Assembly (NCBI GenBank): GCA_944380315.1
Contig: CALWHG010000005.1
Span: 17,530-81,529 of the forward strand
Direction: 5' to 3'
Length of the DNA stretch: 64,000 nt
Source of the DNA: an uncultured Lachnospiraceae bacterium
GTDB lineage: Bacteria > Bacillota > Clostridia > Lachnospirales > Lachnospiraceae
Shown here in pieces: positions 1-8,800 of this stretch. Under the pieces are notes generated by a model. That model saw only the letters and a program-made list of their open reading frames with translations, searched no databases and had not been told where the DNA came from. The translations under genes were made by a program, and so were the position numbers. Within the stretch, counting starts at the first letter, position 1, and every line of letters begins with the position of its first letter.

Positions 1-1431
1 GCTGTGTCCGTGATCATTTTCCTTGTATTGAATACGGCGGAAAACTATTATATTTCGGGCAGGTACAGCACTGCCACCGGAGAGCTCATCTCCGTGAACA
101 GACTGGAGAGCTCCGTAAATGATCTCAATGAGACCGTAAACATAGCTTACCTTTATCTTTCCTCTGAGGGCAGTCAGGAGTATGACTCTGCAAGGGGGAT
201 AGTGGAAAGGGAGCTCTCGGTCATAAATGAGCAGCTGGGCGATGACTATCTCAGGGAGCTTGAGGATGCTGAGCAGACGGTCATGACCTATATGGAGGCC
301 TGCGACTCCATCATGGAGGGGATCAGTGCCTATATCTCGGGAGAAGGCCGGGGTACGGAATCCTATGTGTCCCTTGAGGCCGAGTATGCAAGGCTGCAGC
401 GCCTCTATACCTATGTGGGAGTCACATTCCAGGACACCTATGCAGCCATGCTGGATCAGTTTGACATCATGGAGCAGGAGATAGGAAGGCTCCATCGCTA
501 TACGATCATATTTCAGGCCGTCTTTATAGCAGCGGTGGCGCTCATATGCGCATTTTACCTATTTACCGTCATCAAGGAGATCTCCCTTTCCATAAGGAAG
601 CTCATGAGGGGAGTTGACTCCATAAGGGACAACATATATCAGGCAGAGCCCATAGACATTTCCAGTAATGATGAGTTTGAGGAGCTGGCAGATGCCTTCA
701 ACAGGATGATGCATCTCATAAGGCTTCAGATGGATAAGATCAAGGAAAATGCCGATGTAAAGGAAAGGCTTGCCAAGCTGGAGGTGGAGAACCTCCGTAT
801 ATACAGTGAGCTTCAGAAGAGCCATCTCAATTTCCTTCAGGCCAGGATAAATCCCCATTTCCTCTTCAATACCCTGAACATGATCTCCTCTCTCGCAAGG
901 ATGGAGGACGCTGACCGGACTGCGGATCTGATGGAGACCACGGCTTCATTTCTCAGATACAATCTGGACAATATCTCAAAGACTGTCACCCTCCGCAAGG
1001 AGATGGACAATCTCAGGGACTATGTGGACATACAGCAGTGCAGGTATGGAGACAGGTACAGCTACAGCTTTGATATGGCGCCTGAGACAGAGGACTTTGA
1101 GATGCCCTGCATGATACTTCAGCCTCTGGTGGAAAATTCCATACAGCATGGCATGGCCATGATGCTGGAGGGCGGACAGGTCTGGATAAGGGCCTTTCAG
1201 ACAGAGACCGAGGTATGCCTTGAGGTCAGGGACAATGGCGTGGGCATGAGCGAGGAAAGGATACAGGAGATATATGAGGAGCTGGAGCGGAGCGATGCAT
1301 CCAGCAACCATATAGGCCTGCGCAACATATACCGCAGACTCAAGCTGTTTTATGGAGACAGGGTCGGATTCAGGATGGAGGATATGGCACCTGGACTCAA
1401 GATCACGATATTGATAAGCAAAGAAGGATGA
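1..1431 (+). CDS. Sensor histidine kinase, YesM/LytS type (5' end outside window)
   Basis: Membrane sensor kinase that phosphorylates the response regulator encoded 4 bp downstream. The frame is open to the first base, so the N-terminus is missing. Visible parts, numbering from the GTG at base 4: end of a first membrane segment (about 1-12), an extracytoplasmic region of about 150 residues, a second membrane helix (about 166-189), a HAMP-like linker, then the His_kinase domain with INPHFLFNTLN (phospho-acceptor His about 285). The HATPase domain has LQPLVENSIQHG (N box), DNGVGM (G1) and IGLRNIYRRL. In this family the partner is an AraC-type regulator, as here, and targets are usually sugar uptake genes. 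The stimulus cannot be told from the sequence, and any transporter target would lie upstream of the window. Confidence 0.93.
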   Translation, partial: AVSVIIFLVLNTAENYYISGRYSTATGELISVNRLESSVNDLNETVNIAYLYLSSEGSQEYDSARGIVERELSVINEQLGDDYLRELEDAEQTVMTYMEACDSIMEGISAYISGEGRGTESYVSLEAEYARLQRLYTYVGVTFQDTYAAMLDQFDIMEQEIGRLHRYTIIFQAVFIAAVALICAFYLFTVIKEISLSIRKLMRGVDSIRDNIYQAEPIDISSNDEFEELADAFNRMMHLIRLQMDKIKENADVKERLAKLEVENLRIYSELQKSHLNFLQARINPHFLFNTLNMISSLARMEDADRTADLMETTASFLRYNLDNISKTVTLRKEMDNLRDYVDIQQCRYGDRYSYSFDMAPETEDFEMPCMILQPLVENSIQHGMAMMLEGGQVWIRAFQTETEVCLEVRDNGVGMSEERIQEIYEELERSDASSNHIGLRNIYRRLKLFYGDRVGFRMEDMAPGLKITILISKEG

Positions 1432-1435
1432 AACT

Positions 1436-2677
1436 ATGGATCTTACTATGGTCATAGCAGATGATGAGCCTATAGTATTGAAAAGCCTTGAGGTGTTCGT
1501 AAAAAAGGAATTTCCGGAGGTCAGCATCCTTGGTACCGCCAAAAACGGCATAGAGCTTAAGGAGCTGCTGGAGTCCTTTGACCCGGATATGGCCATAGTC
1601 GATATCAGGATGCCCGGGCTTTCGGGCATAGAGGTCATAGAGCTCCTCCGGGATCGGGGACTTAAGACACGCTACATCATAAACACTGCATTCAGTGACT
1701 TTGAATATGCCAAGAAGGCACTGGACTTAAAGACTGACGGCTATCTCCTGAAGCCCGGCAAGCTGGAGGAGAAAAGAGAGGTCATAGGCAGGCTCATAGC
1801 CTCCATAAGGGAGGAACGGAAGGAAAGCACCAGGAAGAAATATCTGGATTCGGCCATAGATGTGGTCAATCCAGTGCTGGGCAGCGAGATACTCATGTCC
1901 ATATTTTCTGATAAGCCTGATGAGGAGCATTTCCGTCAGTACCTGAGCATCAACGCCATAGATTTTTCCGAGGGCTGCATACTCACCTATCTTCCCGGAA
2001 GGGACGTAAAGAGAAAGGACATAAACCGGGAGCTGAGTGCTGCCATGCAGGGCCTGTGTGATTTCCTGACCACGGTGACGAGCGAGGGCATAGTGGTCAT
2101 GCTGTTCATACCTCAGGAGTTCGATGATCCCGAGTCCGCCGTGGGCTGGAGAGATGAGATGGCTGAGCTCATACATGGCTGCATAGAAAAGCTTACGGAT
2201 GAGGACTGCCTTTATGGATCCGGTGGTATATATGGCAGCTTTTCGGATATGAGGCTTTCATATCAGGAGAGCGTAGCAGCGCTTGGGCCGGAAAAGACCG
2301 GGGCCATGGATCCCATGGAAGACGAGAGATATCTGGAATCTCGGAACAAGGATTATGTGCAGCAGGCAGAAGGCTTTATAAATGAAAACTATATGAGAGA
2401 TATATCGCTGTCAGACTGTGCCGGACATGTGGGCATAAGCTCCTATTATCTGAGTCATATATTCAAGGACCGTACGGGAAGCAATTTTGTGGAGTATCTT
2501 ACTGATGTGCGCATAAAGCATGCCATGGAGCTCTGTGCAGACCCCGGCCTTACAGTCAGGGACATAGCCGAACGGAGCGGATATCTCAATACCACATATT
2601 TCTGCAAGGTATTCAAGAAGCTGGTCGGAAGCACCATAGGTGAATATCGAAGGCAGCTGAAGACCGAAAATACATAA
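1436..2677 (+). CDS. Response regulator with AraC-type DNA-binding domain (YesN type)
   Basis: Cytoplasmic transcription factor, partner of the preceding kinase. The N-terminal receiver domain shows the acidic pair in ADDEP, the phospho-acceptor Asp56 in IVDIRMPG and the conserved Lys in LLKPGK (about 106). A central region of about 150 residues has no recognised motif. The last ~100 residues are two AraC helix-turn-helix motifs, around ISLSDCAGHVGISSYYLSHI and LTVRDIAERSGYLNTTYFCK, ending in the typical FKKLVGSTIGEYRR. The gene starts 4 bp after the kinase stop, so the two are co-transcribed. A direct target cannot be named from the window; the esterase gene 18 bp downstream is in the same transcript. 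Confidence 0.93.
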   Translation: MDLTMVIADDEPIVLKSLEVFVKKEFPEVSILGTAKNGIELKELLESFDPDMAIVDIRMPGLSGIEVIELLRDRGLKTRYIINTAFSDFEYAKKALDLKTDGYLLKPGKLEEKREVIGRLIASIREERKESTRKKYLDSAIDVVNPVLGSEILMSIFSDKPDEEHFRQYLSINAIDFSEGCILTYLPGRDVKRKDINRELSAAMQGLCDFLTTVTSEGIVVMLFIPQEFDDPESAVGWRDEMAELIHGCIEKLTDEDCLYGSGGIYGSFSDMRLSYQESVAALGPEKTGAMDPMEDERYLESRNKDYVQQAEGFINENYMRDISLSDCAGHVGISSYYLSHIFKDRTGSNFVEYLTDVRIKHAMELCADPGLTVRDIAERSGYLNTTYFCKVFKKLVGSTIGEYRRQLKTENT

Positions 2678-2695
2678 GAAAGAGGGTGTATCAAA

Positions 2696-3592
2696 ATGTC
2701 TCTTGCCAGTGACAAGATGAGAAAAGAATGGAAGGAAAATGATGCAAAAAGGGATGCGGGCCTGAGTACTCCTGCAGATGTGGAGCGCTTTGATGACATG
2801 GTCTACGGACCGGATCCTGCAGTGCACAGGCTGGATGTATACAGGCCTGCAGGCATGGAGGGCAAGCTTCCCGTCATAGTCAGTATCCATGGAGGCGGAT
2901 GGGTATACGGAGACAAGGAGCTTTATCAGTATTACTGCATGTCTCTCTGCCAGAGAGGCTTTGCCGTGGTGAACTTCACCTACAGGCTTGCTCCGGAAAA
3001 CAAGTTCCCCGCTCAGCTCGAGGACACCAACATGGTCATGGGCTGGGTCATGGAAAATGCTGAAAAGTATGGGCTTGATACGGACAATATATTCATGGTT
3101 GGAGATTCTGCAGGAGGACATCTGCTGGGGCTTTATACGGCCATGTGCACATCCCCTCAGTATGCGTCAAATTATGACTTCAAGGTACCTGAGGGCTTCG
3201 TGCCCAGAGCCATAGGTCTCAACTGCGGAGCCTACGAGGTACTCAGCGACAATCCTCATGAGAGCGATGAAAATACGGGAGATCTCATATGCGAGGATCT
3301 GCTTCCCGAGCATGGCTCCGATAAGGAAAAGGCCCTGATAAATGTGCCGGATCATGTAAATGCCGCCTGGCCCCCCGTATTCCTCATGACCTGCTGGGGA
3401 GACTTCTGCAAGGATCAGGCACCTGCACTGGAGGCCAAGCTTAAGGAGCATGGAGTAAGCTTTGTCTCTAAGGTATATGGCACTGAGGAGGCACCTCTCT
3501 ATCACGTCTTCCATGTGACCGTGCAGGATAAGGACGGACAGCACTGCAATGATGAGGAGTGCGGATTTTTCAAGGATCATATGAAAAGATAG
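2696..3592 (+). CDS. Alpha/beta hydrolase, HSL-type esterase/lipase
   Basis: Probable carboxylesterase of the hormone-sensitive-lipase-like group. It has the oxyanion-hole motif HGGGW (65-69) and the nucleophile elbow GDSAGG with Ser138; a late His in the C-terminal FHVTVQD region is the likely third member of the triad. At 298 residues it has normal family length, and no signal peptide is seen, so it should be cytoplasmic. A clear ribosome site (AGAGGG) precedes the ATG, 18 bp after the response regulator, so it is the third gene of the two-component operon. Deacetylation of an imported sugar or glycoside is a reasonable guess from that context. The substrate is unknown. Confidence 0.85.
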   Translation: MSLASDKMRKEWKENDAKRDAGLSTPADVERFDDMVYGPDPAVHRLDVYRPAGMEGKLPVIVSIHGGGWVYGDKELYQYYCMSLCQRGFAVVNFTYRLAPENKFPAQLEDTNMVMGWVMENAEKYGLDTDNIFMVGDSAGGHLLGLYTAMCTSPQYASNYDFKVPEGFVPRAIGLNCGAYEVLSDNPHESDENTGDLICEDLLPEHGSDKEKALINVPDHVNAAWPPVFLMTCWGDFCKDQAPALEAKLKEHGVSFVSKVYGTEEAPLYHVFHVTVQDKDGQHCNDEECGFFKDHMKR

Positions 3593-3633
3593 ATACATTC
3601 TGCTATAATGTCAGATATGACATGAGGCAGCCC

Positions 3634-3661
3634 GGGAGGTCTGTGAGGACCTCCCTTTTTT
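3634..3661 (+). terminator. Rho-independent terminator
   Basis: A perfect 8-bp stem (GGGAGGTC / GACCTCCC) with a 6-nt loop, followed by six T. It closes the two-component/esterase operon. Confidence 0.9.
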
Positions 3662-3707
3662 ATGAAAGGATGGAAAGGCTCCGGCGTAGGAACCGGCATT
3701 TTTGGAT

Positions 3708-4202
3708 ATGAAGCAGGGATATGAGAGGATATGGCATGAGATACCGGCGCTCTGGTCTCCGGACTCTGAGCTTCTGATGCTGGGGTCGCTGCCATCTCCA
3801 AAATCAAGAGAGACAGGCTTTTACTATGGACATCCGCGCAACAGGTTCTGGAGGGTCATGGCAGCGGTATTTGAGGAACCGATACCGGAGGATGTGGAGG
3901 CAAAGCGCTCGCTCATGCTCAGACACAGGATCGCCCTTTGGGACGTCATAGACAACTGCCTCATAAGGGGCGCCTCAGACAGCAGCATAAAAGATCCGGT
4001 ACCAAATGACATAGCAGGACTCATGAAAAAAACTCATATACGGCGGATCTTTACTACGGGAGCCCGGGCTGATGAGCTATACATGAAGCTCTGCTATCCC
4101 GACACGGGCTTGGCATCCATAAGGCTGCCATCCACCTCACCGGCAAACTGTGCCATGAAAGATCAGGAGATCATAAGGATATACAAGGAGAATATACTAT
4201 GA
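3708..4202 (+). CDS. DNA-deoxyinosine glycosylase (uracil-DNA glycosylase superfamily)
   Basis: Base-excision repair enzyme expected to remove hypoxanthine (deaminated adenine) from DNA. The segment LGSLPSPKSRETGFYYGHPR followed by NRFW is the signature of the hypoxanthine-DNA glycosylase branch of the UDG superfamily, and LPSTSPAN near the C-terminus is the second active-site loop. At about 165 residues the length is normal. The ATG at 3708 is given; a TTG two codons upstream is also in frame, and neither has a strong ribosome site. It stands alone between a terminator and a new promoter. Confidence 0.85.
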   Translation: MKQGYERIWHEIPALWSPDSELLMLGSLPSPKSRETGFYYGHPRNRFWRVMAAVFEEPIPEDVEAKRSLMLRHRIALWDVIDNCLIRGASDSSIKDPVPNDIAGLMKKTHIRRIFTTGARADELYMKLCYPDTGLASIRLPSTSPANCAMKDQEIIRIYKENIL

Positions 4203-4239
4203 GCTGCCCTGGGAGCCCTGACTCACATGCAGCCAGGTA

Positions 4240-4269
4240 TTGACAGGGCAGGGCTATAGTGAGTAAAAT
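4240..4269 (+). promoter_or_regulatory. Predicted sigma-A promoter for the cell-surface cassette
   Basis: TTGACA at 4240-4245 and TAAAAT at 4264-4269, separated by 18 bp, 35 bp before the start of the wall-binding protein gene. Confidence 0.7.
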
Positions 4270-4304
4270 TATATATCATTTTTAATCAAGTGGGGCGGCA
4301 AAAA

Positions 4305-5492
4305 ATGAGTAAAAGAAATGGGAAACATGTTTTCCGGGACAGGGCCGCAGCTTCTGCTGCAGCTTTGTTTTTGTGTATACTGATCTCAGCTTCATCTGCC
4401 AGAGCTGTCTATGCGGACGGCATGAGCACAGGTACATGGATGGAGGACAGCACCGGGAGCTGGTACCGTCATACGGATGGAAGCTATACGGCCGGCGGCT
4501 GGGAATATATCGATGGCAATATGTACTATTTCGACCGGGAGGGCTATCTCGTAAGGAACTGTCTGGTGGCTGACGGTGGCTATATGTATATAGTCGATCA
4601 GGATGGCAGGATGCTCAGGGATACGGAGCTCACCTTCAATGGAAGCGCTTATGTCATAGACGGAGAAGGACATGTCAGGACAAGGGCCCTTTATGAGGCC
4701 ATGTATGGCAGCAGCAACGCTGGCCAGGCAGCAGGCAGTCAGTCTGCAGGCGCTCAGCCTGCTCAGGTACAGGCTGGCTCAGGCTGGAGACAGGATGCAG
4801 TGGGAAGCTGGTTCGTAAAGGCAGACGGCTCCTATCCCGTTTCGGCCTGGGAAAACATAAATGAGGTCTGGTACTATTTTGACGAGCAGGGCTATATGGC
4901 TACTGACAGGATACAGGCATATCCCGATGGCACGCTCAGATATCTGGGCAGTGATGGCAGGCCGGTCACCGATACGGAGGTCAGCTATGACGGAGCAGAG
5001 TATACGGTGGATGCGGAAGGGATAGCCACTCCCAAGAAGGCCCCCAAGTCTGAGGAGGAGCTGGCAGCTGAGTCCTATGCGGCACAGATCGTCTCCGCCA
5101 TAACCAATGCTGGCATGACCAAGCCTCAGAAGGCAAATGCCATCTACAACTGGCTTCGGGCAAACATAAGGTATACCACCTCAGGCCCTCAGAGCGATGA
5201 GGCCTACTCTGCCCTTTTCGGCTTCCGCAGGAGGAGTGGTTGCTGCTATGAGTATTATGCCATGGCCCACTACATGCTGGAGGCTGCAGGCATGCCAAAC
5301 ATACCTGTGGTCAGGGCTACTGACAAGGGACATTACTGGAACCTGGTCAATGTGGACGGAGTATGGTATCACTTTGATGCCACACCCAGGAGGCTCGGAG
5401 GCAGATGGTGTCTCGTGACTACGGGATATCTCCAGACACATTCCTGGAGCTCACATAACTTTGACATATCCGCTTATCCGGCGACTCCCTGA
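4305..5492 (+). CDS. Secreted cell-wall-binding-repeat protein with transglutaminase-like domain
   Basis: Exported surface protein. The ATG at 4305 is chosen over an in-frame GTG at 4290 because GGGGCGG sits at the right distance. A signal peptide follows (hydrophobic about 13-28, ending SSARAVYA). Two blocks of choline/cell-wall-binding-type repeats (about 40-130 and 160-240) carry the pattern GSWYRHTDGSY, GGWEYIDGNMYYF and WYYFDEQGYM. They are separated by an Ala/Gln/Gly-rich linker. The C-terminal domain is transglutaminase/protease-like: SGCCYEYY (catalytic Cys probably 314), GHYWN (His) and HFDATP (Asp). It may cleave or cross-link a wall protein. It leads a run of four genes for surface modification. 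Confidence 0.87.
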   Translation: MSKRNGKHVFRDRAAASAAALFLCILISASSARAVYADGMSTGTWMEDSTGSWYRHTDGSYTAGGWEYIDGNMYYFDREGYLVRNCLVADGGYMYIVDQDGRMLRDTELTFNGSAYVIDGEGHVRTRALYEAMYGSSNAGQAAGSQSAGAQPAQVQAGSGWRQDAVGSWFVKADGSYPVSAWENINEVWYYFDEQGYMATDRIQAYPDGTLRYLGSDGRPVTDTEVSYDGAEYTVDAEGIATPKKAPKSEEELAAESYAAQIVSAITNAGMTKPQKANAIYNWLRANIRYTTSGPQSDEAYSALFGFRRRSGCCYEYYAMAHYMLEAAGMPNIPVVRATDKGHYWNLVNVDGVWYHFDATPRRLGGRWCLVTTGYLQTHSWSSHNFDISAYPATP

Positions 5493-5499
5493 CAGACAT

Positions 5500-6582
5500 A
5501 TGCAGACTGAAGACAGAAAACGTGCATATGCAGGGATCCTGGTCCGGGTGATCCTGCTCCTTGCGGCACTGTTTACAGTACAGCGCCTTGTGGAGCCCAA
5601 GTATACGGGCACGGTCATAGAGGGCAACTTCACGGCAGAGTATTACAGGGATGAGACGCCCCATGATCTGATCATCATAGGTAACTGTGAGTCCTATGAA
5701 AACATATCTCCCATGGTGCTCTGGCGGGACTTTGGCATAACCTCCTATATCAGGGGAAATGCCAACCAGCTTATACCTCAGTCATATCACATACTGAGAG
5801 AGACCCTGAGGTATGAGACGCCCAAGGCGGTCATACTCAACGTGCAGGCCATGACGGTGGCGGAGCAGAGCTCAGAGGAGTATAATCGTATGGTGTTTGA
5901 CGGCATGCGCTGGTCCAGGGACAAGCTGGATGGGATCCTGGCTTCAAGGCTTCCTGACGAGCACCTTATAGAGTATGTATTTCCCATACTCAGATACAAG
6001 GAACGCATCACGGAGCTTACGACGGATGACTTCAGGTATGCATTTTCTGAAAGGCCCATACAGAGCTACAACGGCTATTATCTGAGAGCCGATGTGAGGC
6101 CCTACGACCCGGATTCATTTCCCTATGAAAGACGCCGGGAGGATTATGCATTTTCCGAAAAGAACATGGAATATCTGGAGCTCATGACGGAGCTCTGCAG
6201 GGAAAATGGCGTGGAGCTCATACTCATGAAGGCCCCTTCAGCGTATCCCGTATGGGTGGAGCCCTATGAGGAGCAGATAGAGAGCTTTGCAAAGGAGCAT
6301 GGACTCATGTATCTCAACACTCTTGAGCATGAGGAGATAGGCATAGACCTCGATACGGATACCTATGACGGGGGACTGCATCTCAACGTATACGGTGCAG
6401 AAAAGATCTCCGGATGGCTGGGGCCCATACTGAGGGACAGCCTGGGGCTTGAGGATCACAGGGGCGACAGTGAGCTGAGCAGCATCTATGAGGCCAGGCT
6501 TCAGGCCTATGAGGCTGAGAAGGCTGCCCAGGAGCTTGAATTCAGTGAGACCGGATATATATCCAGATACAGAAATGAATGA
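5500..6582 (+). CDS. SGNH-fold membrane-anchored protein, partner of an MBOAT acyltransferase
   Basis: Single-span membrane protein with an extracytoplasmic SGNH/AlgJ-like domain. A membrane helix (VRVILLLAALFTVQ) near the N-terminus is followed by the block IIIGNCESYENISP, a variant of the first SGNH block with Cys where Ser is usual, and by DGGLHLN (Asp and His of the last block). Such proteins work with MBOAT O-acyltransferases to place acyl groups on surface polymers. A MBOAT gene is two genes downstream. Start choice is uncertain: an in-frame TTG at 5461 has a GGAG 11 nt upstream but would overlap the previous gene by 32 bp. The ATG used here has little ribosome site. Confidence 0.75.
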   Translation: MQTEDRKRAYAGILVRVILLLAALFTVQRLVEPKYTGTVIEGNFTAEYYRDETPHDLIIIGNCESYENISPMVLWRDFGITSYIRGNANQLIPQSYHILRETLRYETPKAVILNVQAMTVAEQSSEEYNRMVFDGMRWSRDKLDGILASRLPDEHLIEYVFPILRYKERITELTTDDFRYAFSERPIQSYNGYYLRADVRPYDPDSFPYERRREDYAFSEKNMEYLELMTELCRENGVELILMKAPSAYPVWVEPYEEQIESFAKEHGLMYLNTLEHEEIGIDLDTDTYDGGLHLNVYGAEKISGWLGPILRDSLGLEDHRGDSELSSIYEARLQAYEAEKAAQELEFSETGYISRYRNE

Positions 6583-6655
6583 TGGGACCGGACCGCCATG
6601 GCGGGGAAGGCTTTATATATCATCAGATAATCAGATTTTCAGGAGGATCTTTAGT

Positions 6656-7162
6656 ATGAAAATGATCAGAAGGATCGTGGCATTGACATTTGCAGGACTG
6701 CTTTGTGCTGCTTTTTCGTTTACTGCCCTTGGAGCTGCCAAGGAGGAGAAGACAGCCTACAGCTTTACCTATGCTGAGCAGCAGGTGACTCCGGGAGAGA
6801 CTGCATCAGCTGCCCTCAAAAAGCTTGGAGACTATCAGGATGACCAGGTGCTTGCAAACTGTGCAGATGACAGCGGCACTGCGACTGCCTATATCTACAG
6901 TGCCTTCGATCTGGTGACCCAGAAGATAGACGGCAAGGAGGTCGTAAAGGAGATAACCATCCATAAGGACGGGGCAGCAACAGAGGAGGGCCTCAAGGTA
7001 GGCGATACTCCTTCACAGGTAAAGAAGCTCTATCCCTCAGCTGTCGGCGATATGGGACTGTATACCGTAGAGCTTGGCTCTACCAGACTCGTCATAGACT
7101 GCGGCTTCAAGGATGACAAGGTGGTATCCATAACCTATGAGTATGTGACCGAGACAAAGTAA
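6656..7162 (+). CDS. Small secreted protein of unknown function
   Basis: I do not recognise a named family. The open frame extends further upstream, but AGGAGG at 6641-6646 and a clean signal peptide (RRIVALTFAGLLCAAFSFTA, then LGA) fix the start at this ATG. The mature part, about 145 residues, has two cysteines and is built of short beta-like stretches such as TAYIYSAFDLVTQ, GLYTVELG and VVSITYEY. LKVGDTPSQVKKLYPSA recalls the repeat units of small extracytoplasmic binding or inhibitor domains. It lies between the SGNH and MBOAT genes, one base from the latter. A role in the same surface acylation is likely but not shown. Confidence 0.75.
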   Translation: MKMIRRIVALTFAGLLCAAFSFTALGAAKEEKTAYSFTYAEQQVTPGETASAALKKLGDYQDDQVLANCADDSGTATAYIYSAFDLVTQKIDGKEVVKEITIHKDGAATEEGLKVGDTPSQVKKLYPSAVGDMGLYTVELGSTRLVIDCGFKDDKVVSITYEYVTETK

Positions 7163-7163
7163 A

Positions 7164-8621
7164 ATGGAATATATATCTTACAGCTTTATTGTATTTGTGG
7201 CGGCAGGGCTCCTGGTATGTGCCCTGCTTCCCGTAAGATACAGAAGATATGTACTGCTGTCGGGGAGCCTGCTTTTCGTAGGACTCTCCGGCGGCTTTTT
7301 TTCACTGGGATCCCTCCTTCTGGGCATAGGCTTAAGCTTCCTGGCGGGAAGGCTCATCGAAGCCTCAGGCAGCAGGACCATGAGACGATGGGTGCTTTTA
7401 CTGACGGTGCTGTTCCACCTGAGTCTGCTTTTCTGGTTTAAGTATCAGGATCTCTGGGAGTATACAAAGGAGCTCTACTGGTATCTGAGAGGAACCGAGT
7501 ATCTTCCTGAGCTTACTGAGCGGAGAGCTCCTCTTGGCATATCCTTCTATACCCTCATGCTCATAGGCTATGTGGCTGACATATACATGAGGAAGTACAG
7601 GGCAGAGACCTCCATTTCGACCTTTGCGCTTTATGGCTCGTATTTCGGGCATATAGTCCAGGGCCCCATAGATGCCTTCGATGAGGTGAGAGCGGACATG
7701 GAGGGGCCTGGCAGGCCGGGAGTTCAGGATATGGAGAGCGGAGCCCTGCTCATGCTGTATGGATTATTCAAGAAGCTGGTCATAGCCGAGAGGCTGGCAG
7801 TGCCGGTAAATGCCGTATTTTCCGATCCGGCCTCCTATCACTGGTCCGTGCTGCTCATATGTGCCTTTGGCTTCACCCTGCAGCTTTACATGGATTTTTC
7901 CGGCTGCGTGGATATGGTCACCGGTATCTCCCGCATGTTCGGCATCAGGCTGTCACAGAACTTCAGGCAGCCCTTCTTTTCCCAGAGCATAGCGGAGTTC
8001 TGGCGAAGGTGGCATATGACCCTGGGTGCATTTTTCAGAAAGTACGTGTACATCCCCCTGGGAGGGAACAGGCATGGGGTGCTCCGCAAGCATCTCAATA
8101 CCATAGTCGTGTTCCTGCTCAGCGGACTCTGGCACGGAGGCAACTGGACCTATATCATAGGCACCGGACTCCTGCACTGCGTATACATGATACTGGGACA
8201 ATGTCTCAGGCCTGTAAATACAGCTGTGCTGAGGCTGTTCCATATGGATCGGGATGCACTGCCCCTAAGGGTGCTCAGGAGCCTCTGGGTCTTCCTGCTG
8301 GTCACCATAGGCTTTGTGCTCTTCCGGTCGGAAAGCGTGGCCATGGCCATGACATACCTGGGAGGCATGGCAGGACTTCAGGCGGGCATCTACGAAGCAG
8401 CGGATCTTTCCGTGCTTGGCATAGGCACCCCCGATATCCTTATCATCCTGGCAGGACTGCTAACGGTATTTTATGTTTCCCTCAAAAGAGAGCTGGGCCA
8501 TCCGGTATGCAGCAGTGCCCGCAGGAGGGACCTTATAGGCGTGCTGATCTTTACGGTCATAGTCCTTGGCTTTTACGGAAGAGGCTATGATGCTTCGGCC
8601 TTCATATATGCAGCCTTCTGA
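7164..8621 (+). CDS. MBOAT family membrane O-acyltransferase (AlgI/DltB-like)
   Basis: Polytopic membrane enzyme, about 10-12 hydrophobic segments over 485 residues, that passes acyl groups across the membrane to an extracytoplasmic acceptor protein or polymer. Family marks are LQLYMDFSGCVDMVTGISRM, NFRQPFFSQSIAEFWRRWHM and the active-site segment SGLWHGGNWTYIIGTGLLH, with the conserved His. The gene follows the small secreted protein by one base. With the SGNH protein it forms the usual two-part surface O-acylation machine. The acceptor polymer cannot be told from the window. No D-alanine ligase or carrier gene is present, so it is not a complete dlt operon. Confidence 0.9.
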   Translation: MEYISYSFIVFVAAGLLVCALLPVRYRRYVLLSGSLLFVGLSGGFFSLGSLLLGIGLSFLAGRLIEASGSRTMRRWVLLLTVLFHLSLLFWFKYQDLWEYTKELYWYLRGTEYLPELTERRAPLGISFYTLMLIGYVADIYMRKYRAETSISTFALYGSYFGHIVQGPIDAFDEVRADMEGPGRPGVQDMESGALLMLYGLFKKLVIAERLAVPVNAVFSDPASYHWSVLLICAFGFTLQLYMDFSGCVDMVTGISRMFGIRLSQNFRQPFFSQSIAEFWRRWHMTLGAFFRKYVYIPLGGNRHGVLRKHLNTIVVFLLSGLWHGGNWTYIIGTGLLHCVYMILGQCLRPVNTAVLRLFHMDRDALPLRVLRSLWVFLLVTIGFVLFRSESVAMAMTYLGGMAGLQAGIYEAADLSVLGIGTPDILIILAGLLTVFYVSLKRELGHPVCSSARRRDLIGVLIFTVIVLGFYGRGYDASAFIYAAF

Positions 8622-8702
8622 GTCTGAGAGGGACAGCTGCGAAAGCGTGACAAGGCAGTGCGGAAAATGTTTATATTTTTTGAGTTTTTGCATGGTCTGT
8701 AA

Positions 8703-8730
8703 TTGATTTACGGTGAATTTATGTTAAAAT
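8703..8730 (+). promoter_or_regulatory. Predicted sigma-A promoter for the nfnAB-type pair
   Basis: TTGATT at 8703-8708 and TAAAAT at 8725-8730 with a 16-bp spacer. A TTTAGGAGG ribosome site follows at 8782-8790 before the ATG at 8801. Confidence 0.65.
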
Positions 8731-8800
8731 AGTGTCAAATGCGGTCCAAGGCGATGTAGAGGTTACGTTGGACCTTAATTCTTTAGGAGGAAGAGTCTGT

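Noticed and set aside
976-1638. Long - strand open frame opposite the kinase and regulator genes
   Set aside because: It lies fully antisense to two clear genes, has no motif, and reflects their codon use.
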